Assembly: GCA_016191235.1 (NCBI GenBank)
Contig: JACPOZ010000002.1
Location: 1-36,296 of the forward strand
Direction: 5' to 3'
Source: Gammaproteobacteria bacterium
Lineage (GTDB): Bacteria > Pseudomonadota > Gammaproteobacteria > Ga0077554 > Ga007554
DNA: 36,296 nucleotides
The notes below the pieces were generated by a model, which saw only the letters and a list, made by a program, of their open reading frames with translations, did no database searches and had not been told where the DNA came from. Numbering within the stretch: the stretch's first letter is position 1; each line of letters begins with the position of its first letter. Position numbers and translations under genes: made by a program. Positions 19,044-28,089 of this stretch are shown here, piece after piece.

Positions 19044-19466
19044 CTAAAAAGGCTTGACGGTAACGAGTATCACTATTGCCGCTAACAGCAATACCGAAAC
19101 CTCGTTAAACCACCGGTAAAACACATGGCTACGGCGGTTGCGATCATGTTTGAAATCCAGCATCAGTTTGCCGCAGTACGCATAGTAGACAACGAGAAAC
19201 ACCACCAGCATGAGCTTGGCGTGCATCCAGCCCATATGGGAATAGGCCTGCCATGCGTAGTCGATGAGCATCCAGATGCCCATCGCGATGGTGAGGATGG
19301 CCCAGGGCAGCACGAAAAAGAACAGTTTGCGTTCCATGATCTTGAAGCGTTCGATGGTTGCCGCGTCCTCGGTCATGGCGTGATGGACAAACAGCCGCGG
19401 CAGGTAAAACAGTCCTGCGAACCATGCCGTCATGAATATGATGTGAAATGCTTTGACCCAGAGCAT
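19044..19466 (-). CDS. hemJ: HemJ-like membrane protein (protoporphyrinogen oxidase family)
   Basis: A 140-residue integral membrane protein with about four hydrophobic spans (residues 2-24, 51-68, 82-100, 120-138). The start MLWVKAFHIIFMTAWFAGLFY and the MHAKLMLVVFLVVYYAYCGKL block, with the conserved His and Lys, match the HemJ (UPF0093) family, which oxidises protoporphyrinogen IX with a haem cofactor. It is sometimes annotated as CopD-like. A haem function fits the nearby hemF, but they are not in one operon. The ATG at 19464-19466 has AAGGAAGGG about 6 bases upstream. It is divergent from the rhodanese gene. Family call is good; enzymatic activity is inferred. Confidence 0.85.
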   Translation of the reverse strand: MLWVKAFHIIFMTAWFAGLFYLPRLFVHHAMTEDAATIERFKIMERKLFFFVLPWAILTIAMGIWMLIDYAWQAYSHMGWMHAKLMLVVFLVVYYAYCGKLMLDFKHDRNRRSHVFYRWFNEVSVLLLAAIVILVTVKPF

Positions 19467-19608
19467 GAAAATCCCTTCCTTAATTTCGATCTTGAGTTAA
19501 GGTACATTATAAATATAGCATTAACCCTTGCTTCGCGTGCAGCTAAAGCCCCGGCGCGTTATTGCCGATGATAATAGAACTCTACTCCAAGAGAACAGGA
19601 GAAACGTA

Positions 19609-20070
19609 ATGCCATTGTCCCCACATCTTGCGTGTCATGGCTACGGGAAAGGCGCCGGTATTTTCGCATTGATGGTGTGGTTGTTGCTGCTGCCCGTTGC
19701 GGGTTTTTCCGGGGATGAGATAGTTCCTGAGATTATCGCCGGCACTAACCGGGTCGATGCTGAGAAACTGATCGAACTGGAGAGTCGCTCGAATCTGGTC
19801 ATCATAGATTCCCGTCTCCTCGTTGACCGCAGGCAAGGTTATATAGAAGGTTCCGTCAACTTGACGGACACAGTAACCGATTGTGATTCCCTTGCGGCTG
19901 TGGCGCCGGATGTAAAGGCACCGATCCTTTTTTACTGCAATGGCCCGCGTTGCCCACGCAGTGCCAGGGCCGCAGGTATCGCGCAGGCATGCGGATATCG
20001 CAAGGTCTACTGGTTGCGCGGTGGCTTTGAGGAATGGAAGCAAAAAAAATATCCATACATAAAGAAGTGA
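19609..20070 (+). CDS. Periplasmic rhodanese-like protein
   Basis: A 153-residue protein with an N-terminal hydrophobic segment (GIFALMVWLLLLPVAGFSG, about 16-36) that looks like a signal peptide or membrane anchor, then a single rhodanese domain. The presumed active-site loop is FYCNGPRCPRSA, with the first Cys in the catalytic position; WLRGGFEEWK closes the domain. The ATG at 19609-19611 is chosen because AGGAGA precedes it by about 6 bases; upstream in-frame residues lack export features. The GGDEF-EAL gene begins 22 bp after the stop, so the two are probably co-transcribed. Substrate unknown; a sulfur-transfer or sensing role is possible. Confidence 0.85.
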   Translation: MPLSPHLACHGYGKGAGIFALMVWLLLLPVAGFSGDEIVPEIIAGTNRVDAEKLIELESRSNLVIIDSRLLVDRRQGYIEGSVNLTDTVTDCDSLAAVAPDVKAPILFYCNGPRCPRSARAAGIAQACGYRKVYWLRGGFEEWKQKKYPYIKK

Positions 20071-20092
20071 TAATGAGCGGTTATATCTCCTG

Positions 20093-22510
20093 ATGCGCTT
20101 CCCTCGCCTGTCATTACGTACCTTTACCACACTGCTGCTGGTGGTGTTGAGTATGGCATTAGTGCTGTTGAGCGGTGAGATCTACCGTAGTGTTGCCCAT
20201 GAAAACCAGCGCCATGCCTTGATGGATCTGGTGAAACTGAAGGCAACCGAGGCGTTGACGGATCTGGAGAGTCAATTGCTGGATATTGGTCTGGCCATTC
20301 AGCTTGAACCGGAGTTCCGCCGCGCTTTTGAACGCAAGGATACGGATAGGCTGAATTTTGAATTGGACAACCAATTTAATCAGTATGGTGTTGCGACGGG
20401 ACAGGTAAAGCTGTTAAGGCTGTCTGCCTACGACCTGAATTTTGCATTAATGGCCCAGAGTTCGGCGGAATTGATTGATGCCGGACGCAATGTGATTATT
20501 TGTCCATCGCTGCTGGAGCGCGCCCGTGCCCGCACGGGAACGGCGCGCCTGCAGACGATCACCGAGCTGTGCCCGGTGGCAGGAGGCCGACCCTATTACA
20601 CTGTGCTGGTGCCTGTCGGCGGTTTGCATCCGGTTGGTTATATTCAAATAGTGGCTGACCCTGCACAAAGTCTGCGCTCTATCGATGCCGCATTGGGAAT
20701 GCCCGTAAGGATTTCCCTAAATGATGGCAGTGAGGTTTTTAGATCCAGCACCTGGCAAGATCAGGATGCCGCACAAAACAAGCTCATTTCTAGCTATACC
20801 TTGACGGATGAGCATGGCGGGAGTGTGCTGAAAGTCTCTGCCATGACCGATATCAGCGCATTCAACCGGGATTTTGCCTACGCGCGCAATCTGGTGATGG
20901 GCATCGGCGGTGCCATCACATTGCTGGCGGTATTTGTTGCTATCCTGCTATTACAAAAAACCACGCTGAAACCCATCGATTTGTTAACCCGGCAATTACG
21001 GGTGGTAAGGCAAGACCGCAAACATCTTGGTGAGCAGGTAGCCGTGCAAGGCGATGCCGAGGTGAGCGAGTTGGCTACCGTTTTTAATGAAATGAGCGGT
21101 GAGCTGGATAAGCTATACCATACGCTTGAAAGAATGGCTTTTACTGATGCGCTGACGGAATTGCCTAACCGCGCACGGTTTCAGGAGATGCTTCTGCAGG
21201 CGATTTCATTAAGCAGGATGCGTGAGAGCCGTTTTGGCCTGATTCTGCTGGATCTGGATGGCTTCAAAGAAATTAATGATACTTTGGGTCATCATGTCGG
21301 CGATGTCTTGCTGCAGCAGGTGAGCGAGCGCTTGAAGAGAACTATCCAGTCAATAAATATCGTATGTCTGCTGGGTGCCGAAGATGATGCGCCGGATGTG
21401 CTGGCCGGACAGGAGCCAGTGATGGCACGCCTGGGTGGTGATGAGTTCGCTTTTCTTTTGCCTGCACTGACCAATGCGCAGGAAATCATGACCGTAGCGC
21501 GAGAAATCACCGAAACCCTGCAGACACCTTTTGTCGTGGAGGGTAACACGGTGGCGATTGGCGGCAGCGTGGGAATTACCCTATTTCCCGATCACGGCGA
21601 GGATGGCGAGACCTTGTTGCGGCGCGCGGATATCGCATTGTACATCGCCAAGAACACCCGCAATGCCTACGCGCTTTATGACCCGGCGCACGATCAAAAC
21701 AGTGTTGGCCAATTGACCCTGCGGGCCGAATTGCGCAACGCGATAGATACGGGAGAGTTGGTGCTTCACTATCAGCCCAAGCTGCACATCAAAACCGGGC
21801 GTATCCAGGGTGTCGAGGCGTTGGTGCGCTGGCAGCATCCGCTGCATGGCTTGTTGATGCCGCCCCAATTTCTTCCTGTTGCGGAACGCAGTGGCCTTAT
21901 TGGAGTGTTGACGCAATGGGTGCTGGTGGAGGCGCTGCGCCAGCACAATGTCTGGCTACGCGCGGGCCTGGATCTCAAGGTGGCGGTCAATCTTTCCTCG
22001 CGCGTACTCTATGATCTGCGCCTGCCGGATCAGATTGCTCACCATTTGATGAGATTTCAGGTGCCCCCTTCCTCGCTGGAGCTCGAGATCACGGAAGACG
22101 CCATTATGATCGACCCCCAGCGCGCACTGGAAATACTGGCGCGGCTGAATGCCATGAGAATCAAACTTTCCATTGACGATTTCGGCACCGGTTACTCCTC
22201 GCTGGGTTATCTCAAACGCCTGCCTGTCGATGAAATCAAGATAGACAAAACGTTCGTCATGGAGATGGAACAATCCCGGAGCGACGCCGCCATCGTCCAT
22301 GCCACCATCGATTTGGCGCACAACCTTGGCCTGAACGTGGTTGCCGAAGGTGTCGAAAGCGAGGGGATGTTGAGCATGCTGGCAAGGTTGAATTGCGATA
22401 CCGTGCAAGGTTTTTATATCAGCCGTTCCATGCCGGGGGATCGGATGCAGGAGTGGTTGTCAAAATCGTCCTATACGCAACACGAGGCAATGATTGCGGA
22501 GGGCGTGTGA
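20093..22510 (+). CDS. Membrane-bound GGDEF-EAL protein
   Basis: An 805-residue c-di-GMP enzyme. Order: transmembrane segment at about 12-30, a periplasmic sensor region of about 230 residues (no named domain assigned), a second transmembrane segment at about 265-287, a HAMP-like linker, GGDEF with the intact motif at 448-452 (RLGGDEFAF), and EAL at 575-577 (GVEALVRW). Catalytic EAL residues look intact: NLSSRVL, LEITED, IDDFGTGYSS, KIDKTFV, AEGVES, QGFYISR. Both activities are therefore possible. A segment of about 20 extra residues (LLGAEDDAPDVLAGQEPV) precedes GGDEF. The ATG at 20093 has no clear ribosome-binding sequence. It follows the rhodanese gene by 22 bp. Confidence 0.93.
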   Translation: MRFPRLSLRTFTTLLLVVLSMALVLLSGEIYRSVAHENQRHALMDLVKLKATEALTDLESQLLDIGLAIQLEPEFRRAFERKDTDRLNFELDNQFNQYGVATGQVKLLRLSAYDLNFALMAQSSAELIDAGRNVIICPSLLERARARTGTARLQTITELCPVAGGRPYYTVLVPVGGLHPVGYIQIVADPAQSLRSIDAALGMPVRISLNDGSEVFRSSTWQDQDAAQNKLISSYTLTDEHGGSVLKVSAMTDISAFNRDFAYARNLVMGIGGAITLLAVFVAILLLQKTTLKPIDLLTRQLRVVRQDRKHLGEQVAVQGDAEVSELATVFNEMSGELDKLYHTLERMAFTDALTELPNRARFQEMLLQAISLSRMRESRFGLILLDLDGFKEINDTLGHHVGDVLLQQVSERLKRTIQSINIVCLLGAEDDAPDVLAGQEPVMARLGGDEFAFLLPALTNAQEIMTVAREITETLQTPFVVEGNTVAIGGSVGITLFPDHGEDGETLLRRADIALYIAKNTRNAYALYDPAHDQNSVGQLTLRAELRNAIDTGELVLHYQPKLHIKTGRIQGVEALVRWQHPLHGLLMPPQFLPVAERSGLIGVLTQWVLVEALRQHNVWLRAGLDLKVAVNLSSRVLYDLRLPDQIAHHLMRFQVPPSSLELEITEDAIMIDPQRALEILARLNAMRIKLSIDDFGTGYSSLGYLKRLPVDEIKIDKTFVMEMEQSRSDAAIVHATIDLAHNLGLNVVAEGVESEGMLSMLARLNCDTVQGFYISRSMPGDRMQEWLSKSSYTQHEAMIAEGV

Positions 22511-22583
22511 ATGCCGGTAGCAAGGTGATTTGGCAAAAGCAGCCTGTGGCAACAGGAGATAGAGCTATCCATTCTGGGATATA

Positions 22584-22822
22584 ATCCTAAAAACGGCAGT
22601 TGATCGCTTCTCTGAACGGCTAGCAATATGTTTTGTGAGACTTTATCGCGCCCTGCGGGTTCACCTGTTTGGTGAGTCCGCTACGGGGCGGATTGCACGG
22701 TTTTCAGTGCGCATGGCAGCGTTGCAACTCCTTGGAATGGAACAACCATTCCGCGTCGTCGCGCCTTGCCCTGCACCCTGAAAACCGCACACTCCACCCC
22801 GTCCAACTGCCGTTTTTAGGAT
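22584..22822. mobile_element. MITE-like hairpin element A (239 bp)
   Basis: The ends are perfect 19-bp inverted repeats: ATCCTAAAAACGGCAGTTG at 22584-22602 and its complement at 22804-22822. The interior is itself largely palindromic: about 22683-22708 pairs imperfectly with 22775-22802. The conserved core is 22711-22777, with an apical stem GGAATGG/CCATTCC (22734-22740, 22746-22752). A second structured module at about 22649-22690 is not in element B. No target-site duplication is evident. It fills most of the 341-bp gap before hemF; its right end is 29 bp from the start codon, and a TATAAT (22580-22585) overlaps its left end. No coding capacity is seen. Confidence 0.75.
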
Positions 22823-22824
22823 AA

Positions 22825-23772
<948 letters not shown>

Positions 23773-23783
23773 TTCTTACGCAT

Positions 23784-23818
23784 CGTCCACGAAAAACACG
23801 AAAGGCACGAAAAAACCG
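23784..23818. repeat. Short CACGAAA-type repeat
   Basis: Three CACGAAA units (CCACGAAA, ACACGAAA, GCACGAAA) at 8-11 base intervals, just after the hemF stop. The pattern resembles a dispersed intergenic sequence seen in many genomes; only one copy is in this window. Confidence 0.5.
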
Positions 23819-23889
23819 CACGTTGTTTTTTTGCGTAAGTCCGGTGACTGACCCATAGAGGTAAGCCCCCGTCCCTGCCGGTATCGGAT

Positions 23890-23987
23890 ACCCCCCTTTG
23901 TAAAAGGGGGGCAGGGGGGATTTGCGGTGATGGCGTAGGCAACTGCTGTAAATCCCCCCACTCCCCCTTTTGCAAAGGGGGAGGATT
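23890..23987. repeat. Long imperfect inverted repeat of C5-6TTTG(N)AAAAG5-6 units
   Basis: Arms at about 23890-23926 and 23948-23985 are imperfect complements separated by about 20 bases. Each arm begins or ends with its own small palindrome, CCCCCCTTTG-TAAAAGGGGGG and CCCCCTTTTGCAAAGGGGG. Translation gives peptides of the PPCPPFTKGG type, familiar as spurious proteins in many genomes, which marks it as a dispersed repeat. It lies between hemF and apaH. Confidence 0.75.
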
Positions 23988-23993
23988 GGTGGC

Positions 23994-24010
23994 AGCCGCC
24001 TTGGGCGGCT
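23994..24010. terminator. GC-rich hairpin after hemF (possible terminator)
   Basis: A perfect 7-bp stem (AGCCGCC, loop TTG, GGCGGCT) followed by CACGATTTTA on the plus strand. The T run is short and displaced, so termination is uncertain. The rest of 24011-24081 shows no gene or clear site. Confidence 0.35.
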
Positions 24011-24081
24011 CACGATTTTATTGGCGCTTTTGAGGTGCTCACCTAATAAGGCCGCAGCTTTGCCGGGGGTAGTTTAGCTGC

Positions 24082-24918
24082 TTAATCTCCACCGGGTTCG
24101 CACGCGCCTCGGCAGGGGATGCTGACGCGTTCGCGCACAGTGGTATCCAGCCGTAGCGCGGTCAGTGTGCCGCCCCACACGCAGCCCGTGTCCAGGTGAT
24201 GGACGCCTTGCACGTCACATGCCCCCAGCGTCGACCAGTGGCCGAAGACAATCTCCATATCTGCGCTGGCGCGAACTGGCACCATAAACCACGGCAGGTG
24301 GCCGGGTGACTGCGTGCCGGGAGCGCCCTTTTCTTTTAGCGCCAGGCGCCCCTCGCTGTCGCAATAACGTAGCCGCGTAAGGCAGTTGGTGATAAAGCGT
24401 AACCGGGCTGCGCCCATCAATGCGGCTGACCACTGGTCAGGCCCATCGCCGTAGATGGCGGCGAGGTAGTCGTGATAGCCGTTTCCACGTAATGCACCTT
24501 CCACCTCGGCAGCGCAGCCCCTTGCCGTGGCAAGATCCCACTGCGGTGGCAAGCCGGCATGGAGCATGGTGACGCCCAGCGTGGCGTCGTGGTGCAGCAG
24601 GGGCTGATGGCGCAGCCATTCGAGCAGTTCGTCGCGGTCCGGTGCGTCCAGTACATCGTGGAACGTATCGTTGCGGCGCGGGCGCGTATGGCCGCCCGCT
24701 ACTGCGAGCAAATGGATATCGTGATTACCCAGCACGGTCACCGCATGCGCCCCCAGATCCCGCACGAAGCGCAACACTTCAAGAGACTGCGGCCCACGAT
24801 TGACCAGATCGCCGGCAAACCACAGTTGATCTTGCTGCGGGTCAAAGGCGATTTTGTCGAGCAGGGTCATCAGGTCATCGAAACAGCCCTGAACATCACC
24901 AATGGCATAGACTGCCAT
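24082..24918 (-). CDS. apaH: Symmetrical diadenosine tetraphosphatase
   Basis: ApaH splits Ap4A into two ADP and can remove Np4 caps from RNA. The 278-residue protein (E. coli 280) has the metallophosphatase motifs GDVQG at 8-12, GDLVNRG, and GNHDIHLLAVAGG, then later VFGHWSTLG and LDTGCVWGG. The ATG is at 24916-24918. It begins 6 bp after the dps stop on the same strand, so the two genes likely form an operon. In E. coli apaH sits with apaG, rsmA and pdxA; that context is absent here. The C-terminus is ordinary. Confidence 0.96.
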   Translation of the reverse strand: MAVYAIGDVQGCFDDLMTLLDKIAFDPQQDQLWFAGDLVNRGPQSLEVLRFVRDLGAHAVTVLGNHDIHLLAVAGGHTRPRRNDTFHDVLDAPDRDELLEWLRHQPLLHHDATLGVTMLHAGLPPQWDLATARGCAAEVEGALRGNGYHDYLAAIYGDGPDQWSAALMGAARLRFITNCLTRLRYCDSEGRLALKEKGAPGTQSPGHLPWFMVPVRASADMEIVFGHWSTLGACDVQGVHHLDTGCVWGGTLTALRLDTTVRERVSIPCRGACEPGGD

Positions 24919-24924
24919 GCGGGT

Positions 24925-25395
24925 TTAGTCCTCGATCAGGCTGCGCAGCATCCACGCGGTTTTTTCATGCACCTGCATACGCTGGGTGAGGAGATCCGCC
25001 GTGGGCTGGTCGTTGGCTTTCTCGACTGCCGGGAAGATAGAACGCGCAGTACGCGCCACGGCCTCTTGCCCCTCTACCAGCAGCTTGATCATCTCCTCGG
25101 CCTTGGGCACGCCGGCGGTCTCGGGGATGGAGCTTAAGCGCACAAACTCGGAATAGGTGCCGGGAGCGGGGAAGCCCAAGGCGCGGATGCGTTCCGCAAT
25201 CAGGTCAACCGCCAGTGCCAGTTCGTTGTATTGCGCCTCGAACATCAGGTGCAAGGTCTGGAACATCGGCCCGGTCACATTCCAATGGAAGTTGTGGGTT
25301 TTGAGGTAAAGCGTATAGGTGTCCGCCAGCAACCGCGACAGTCCATCCACAATCTCGGCGCGGTCTTTTTTCGAAATGCCTATGTCTATCTTCAT
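24925..25395 (-). CDS. dps: Dps-family DNA-binding ferritin-like protein
   Basis: Dps assembles as a dodecamer that stores iron using H2O2 and shields DNA in stress or stationary phase. The 156-residue protein has the inter-subunit ferroxidase ligands H37, H49, D64 and E68 ([19 protein letters not shown] ... VDLIAERI). The basic N-terminal tail is short. The ATG at 25393-25395 has AAGGAG 9 bases upstream; the longer open frame upstream is not family-like. It is divergent from rpmH and 6 bp upstream of apaH. A weak minus-strand promoter (TTTACA 25471-25476, AATATT 25448-25453) is possible. Confidence 0.93.
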   Translation of the reverse strand: MKIDIGISKKDRAEIVDGLSRLLADTYTLYLKTHNFHWNVTGPMFQTLHLMFEAQYNELALAVDLIAERIRALGFPAPGTYSEFVRLSSIPETAGVPKAEEMIKLLVEGQEAVARTARSIFPAVEKANDQPTADLLTQRMQVHEKTAWMLRSLIED

Positions 25396-25490
25396 GAGAG
25401 GCTCTCCTTTCTCGTTGAATTTAAGGATTATTTTAGCGTTGCACGCAAATATTGCATAACCCGTTACTGATGTAAAGAACGTTGTTTTTG

Positions 25491-25520
25491 TTGACATGGC
25501 CTGCCTGATCTGGGTATCTT
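25491..25520 (+). promoter_or_regulatory. Sigma-70 promoter of the rpmH operon
   Basis: TTGACA (25491-25496) and TATCTT (25515-25520), separated by 18 bases. A start near 25527 gives about 73 nt of leader before rpmH. The -35 hexamer is perfect and the -10 has 4-5 of 6 consensus bases. Confidence 0.72.
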
Positions 25521-25599
25521 ATCCGGCTTTATGTTTGGTTGTCGCCACGTGCGGCGCCGTTCCATCCATTTGTTGTCGTTTAAAATATCGGATAAAGCT

Positions 25600-25734
25600 A
25601 TGAAAAGAACATTTCAACCTAGCGTTATCAAGCGCAAGCGTACCCACGGATTTCGCGCACGTATGAGTACGCCGGGTGGCCGCCTGGTGATCAAGCGCCG
25701 TCGCGCCAAGGGCAGGACGCGCCTGTCAGCTTGA
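25600..25734 (+). CDS. rpmH: Ribosomal protein bL34
   Basis: The smallest ribosomal protein of the large subunit, 44 residues and very basic: [19 protein letters not shown], then [19 protein letters not shown], the standard bacterial sequence. The ATG at 25600-25602 is chosen because it matches the invariant N-terminus. It heads the rpmH-rnpA-yidD-yidC-mnmE block. The dnaA gene usually found just upstream is replaced by dps-apaH on the opposite strand. Confidence 0.98.
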   Translation: MKRTFQPSVIKRKRTHGFRARMSTPGGRLVIKRRRAKGRTRLSA

Positions 25735-25760
25735 CCTGCGACCCCGTCGCCTTGAACTCG

Positions 25761-26153
25761 ATGCCGGATTTCGATGTTGACTCCAGGCAGGGTTCGGCGC
25801 CGGACAAGCGTTTCGGCAGGTGTTGCCGGCTCACCAGCCCCAGTGAATACAAGCTGGTTTTTGATGGGCAATATAAGTCGTCGGGCAGTGTCTTGGCTGT
25901 GCGGGCGCGGAAAAACGGCTGCGATTCCGCGCGCCTGGGTCTGGTGATATCGAAAAAAAGCGTGAAAGCCGCAGTGGGCCGGAATCGCATCAAACGCTTG
26001 ACGCGCGAGAGTTTCCGCCAGCACCGGGCCCGTCTTGCGGGTCTGGATGTGGTGGTGATGAGCCGCGCGGGTGCGGCGGATGTGCCCAACGACAAAATAT
26101 TCGCGATCCTGAGCAGGCATTGGGAAGCCCTCGAACGATGGAAAAAATCCTGA
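25761..26153 (+). CDS. rnpA: Ribonuclease P protein component
   Basis: RnpA binds the RNase P RNA and helps position pre-tRNA. Family blocks are RFGRCCRLTSPSEYKLVF at the front and the RNR motif ARLGLVISKKSVKAAVGRNR followed by IKRLTRESFRQ. The ATG at 25761 gives 130 residues, the usual size. A TTG at 25731, overlapping the rpmH stop, would add 10 residues without family resemblance; neither site has a good ribosome-binding sequence, so the start is uncertain. The 3' end overlaps yidD by 16 bases. Confidence 0.93.
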   Translation: MPDFDVDSRQGSAPDKRFGRCCRLTSPSEYKLVFDGQYKSSGSVLAVRARKNGCDSARLGLVISKKSVKAAVGRNRIKRLTRESFRQHRARLAGLDVVVMSRAGAADVPNDKIFAILSRHWEALERWKKS

Positions 26154-26368
26154 CATTCATGATACGGGGCTACCGTTATCTGCTGAGTCCGTTCCTGGGT
26201 AACAACTGCCGTTTTTACCCAAGCTGTTCCTGTTACGCCGAGACGGCAATAAAAAACCACGGTGCGTTGACCGGCTCCTGGATGGCGTTGCGCCGAATTG
26301 CGCGCTGTCATCCATGGCATCCGGGCGGCATTGATCCCGTACCTGAAAAAACGGATAAAAAGGCCTGA
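26138..26368 (+). CDS. yidD: Membrane protein insertion efficiency factor YidD
   Basis: A small membrane-associated protein, 76 residues, that aids YidC-dependent insertion. The family signature is intact: FMIRGYRYLLSPFLGNNCRF, then YPSCSCYAETAI and CHPWHPGGIDPVP. The ATG at 26138 gives the usual MEKIL start; the longer frame from 26120 adds residues over rnpA. It overlaps rnpA by 16 bases and yidC by 1 base, so translation is probably coupled through all three. Confidence 0.95.
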   Translation: MEKILTFMIRGYRYLLSPFLGNNCRFYPSCSCYAETAIKNHGALTGSWMALRRIARCHPWHPGGIDPVPEKTDKKA

Positions 26369-28041
26369 TGGATAACTACAGAATTCTCCTGTTTGCGGCT
26401 TTATCGGTTGTAATCCTGCTACTCTGGCAGGCATGGCAGCAAGACTTTGGCGCGCCGCAAACGCCCACCGTTGCAACAACTGGCCCGGGCGCCACTCCTG
26501 CCGTTCCTTCTGTCTCCCCGGCAGCAACAACTTCCACCGCTCCCGCACCAGCCCCCGGAGTGCCAGCCGCAACCGTAGCGCCTGCTGTCCAGGCGGCTGC
26601 GCTGAAATCGGCGCAGCGCGTCCACGTCAAAACCGACGTGCTCGATGTGTATATTGACACTATTGGTGGCGATCTGCGCCAGGCTGATCTGCTCACCTAC
26701 CCTGTCAAAGTGGATAAGCCGAACGAACCGGTGCGGTTGCTCACCGATGCGCAGGCGGATTTGTTTATCGCCCAGTCAGGCTTGTTGTCGAGCCGGGCAG
26801 CCCCTGATTATCAAGCGCAGTTCAGCGCGGAGCAGACCGAGTACACATTGGGTGCTAGCGGCGTCAGTGAGATCAAGGTTCCGTTGAGCTGGACCGGCCC
26901 GGACGGGGTAACTGTCACCAAAATCTACACCTTTCACCGTGGCAGCTATGTCGTTGATGTCGAGCAGGTCGTGAACAACGCCTCGGCGGCGGAGTGGAAG
27001 GGGCGGCAGTACCGTCAGTTCCAGCGCCGGGATTCCTCCGATGGCGGCATGTCGCTGATTTATACCTACACCGGCGGTGTTATCTACAGCGAAGCAAAGA
27101 AATACGAAAAGATCCAGTTCGATGATATGGCGGCGGAGAACCTGAGTCGTGACGTCCCCGGCGGCTGGGCGGCCATGATCCAGCACTATTTCCTTGGCGC
27201 CTGGATACCCAAGGCGGGCGAGGCGAATCACTATTACAGTCAGGCGCTGGACGACAAGCGCTATGTGCTCGGCATGGCGTCTCCCGAGATGGCCATCGCG
27301 CCCGGGCAGAGCGGCAGTTTTAGCAGCCGCCTCTTCATCGGCCCGAAGCTGCAGGATACGCTGGAAAAAGTGGCGCCGGGGCTGGAGCTGACGGTCGATT
27401 ACGGTATATTGACTGTGCTCGCTAAGCCCCTGTTCTGGCTGCTGGAGTGGCTGCATAAGATGGTGGGCAACTGGGGCTGGTCTATCGTGCTGGTCACCTT
27501 GATGATCAAGCTGGTGTTTTTCAAGCTGTCGGAAACCAGCTACCGCTCCATGGCCAATATGCGTCGCCTGCAACCTAAAATGACTGCGCTTAAGGAACGT
27601 CATGGCGAAGACCGCCAGAAATTCAGCCAGGCGATGATGGAACTGTACAAAAAGGAAAAGGTGAATCCCATGGGCGGCTGTCTGCCCATTCTGGTACAGA
27701 TCCCGGTATTTATCGCGCTCTACTGGATGCTGCTGGAAAGCGTGGAATTGCGCCAGGCACCGTTTATCCTCTGGATACATGATCTATCCACGCGCGATCC
27801 TTTCTACGTGTTGCCGCTGCTGATGGGCGCGACGATGTTCATCCAGCAAAAGCTCAATCCGCCGCCGCCAGATCCGGTGATGGCGAAGATGATGAAGTTT
27901 TTGCCCTTTATCTTTACGCCGTTTTTCGCCTTCTTCCCGGCGGGGCTGGTGCTCTACTGGGTGGTCAACAACGTGCTGTCGATTGCCCAGCAGTGGTATA
28001 TTACGCGCCGCATTGAACAACAGGTCGCGAAAGCTGCATGA
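26368..28041 (+). CDS. yidC: Membrane protein insertase YidC
   Basis: YidC inserts and folds inner-membrane proteins, alone or with Sec. The 557-residue protein (E. coli 548) has an N-terminal transmembrane span at about 5-22, a Pro/Ala/Thr-rich linker to about 75, a large periplasmic beta domain to about 340, then the five-span insertase core with NPMGGCLPILVQIPVFIALY and KMMKFLPFIFTPFFAFFPAG. The ATG shares its first base with the yidD stop (TGATG). The C-terminus is basic, as in the Oxa1/YidC family. Confidence 0.98.
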   Translation: MDNYRILLFAALSVVILLLWQAWQQDFGAPQTPTVATTGPGATPAVPSVSPAATTSTAPAPAPGVPAATVAPAVQAAALKSAQRVHVKTDVLDVYIDTIGGDLRQADLLTYPVKVDKPNEPVRLLTDAQADLFIAQSGLLSSRAAPDYQAQFSAEQTEYTLGASGVSEIKVPLSWTGPDGVTVTKIYTFHRGSYVVDVEQVVNNASAAEWKGRQYRQFQRRDSSDGGMSLIYTYTGGVIYSEAKKYEKIQFDDMAAENLSRDVPGGWAAMIQHYFLGAWIPKAGEANHYYSQALDDKRYVLGMASPEMAIAPGQSGSFSSRLFIGPKLQDTLEKVAPGLELTVDYGILTVLAKPLFWLLEWLHKMVGNWGWSIVLVTLMIKLVFFKLSETSYRSMANMRRLQPKMTALKERHGEDRQKFSQAMMELYKKEKVNPMGGCLPILVQIPVFIALYWMLLESVELRQAPFILWIHDLSTRDPFYVLPLLMGATMFIQQKLNPPPPDPVMAKMMKFLPFIFTPFFAFFPAGLVLYWVVNNVLSIAQQWYITRRIEQQVAKAA

Positions 28042-28089
28042 TAACGGCATGGGCACCCTCCCAGGTTGCCCATTGCCCTGATTGAAGAA

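Noticed and set aside
25396-25599. Origin next to rpmH, the usual place
   Set aside because: No TTATNCACA cluster is seen there, only ordinary promoters for dps and rpmH.
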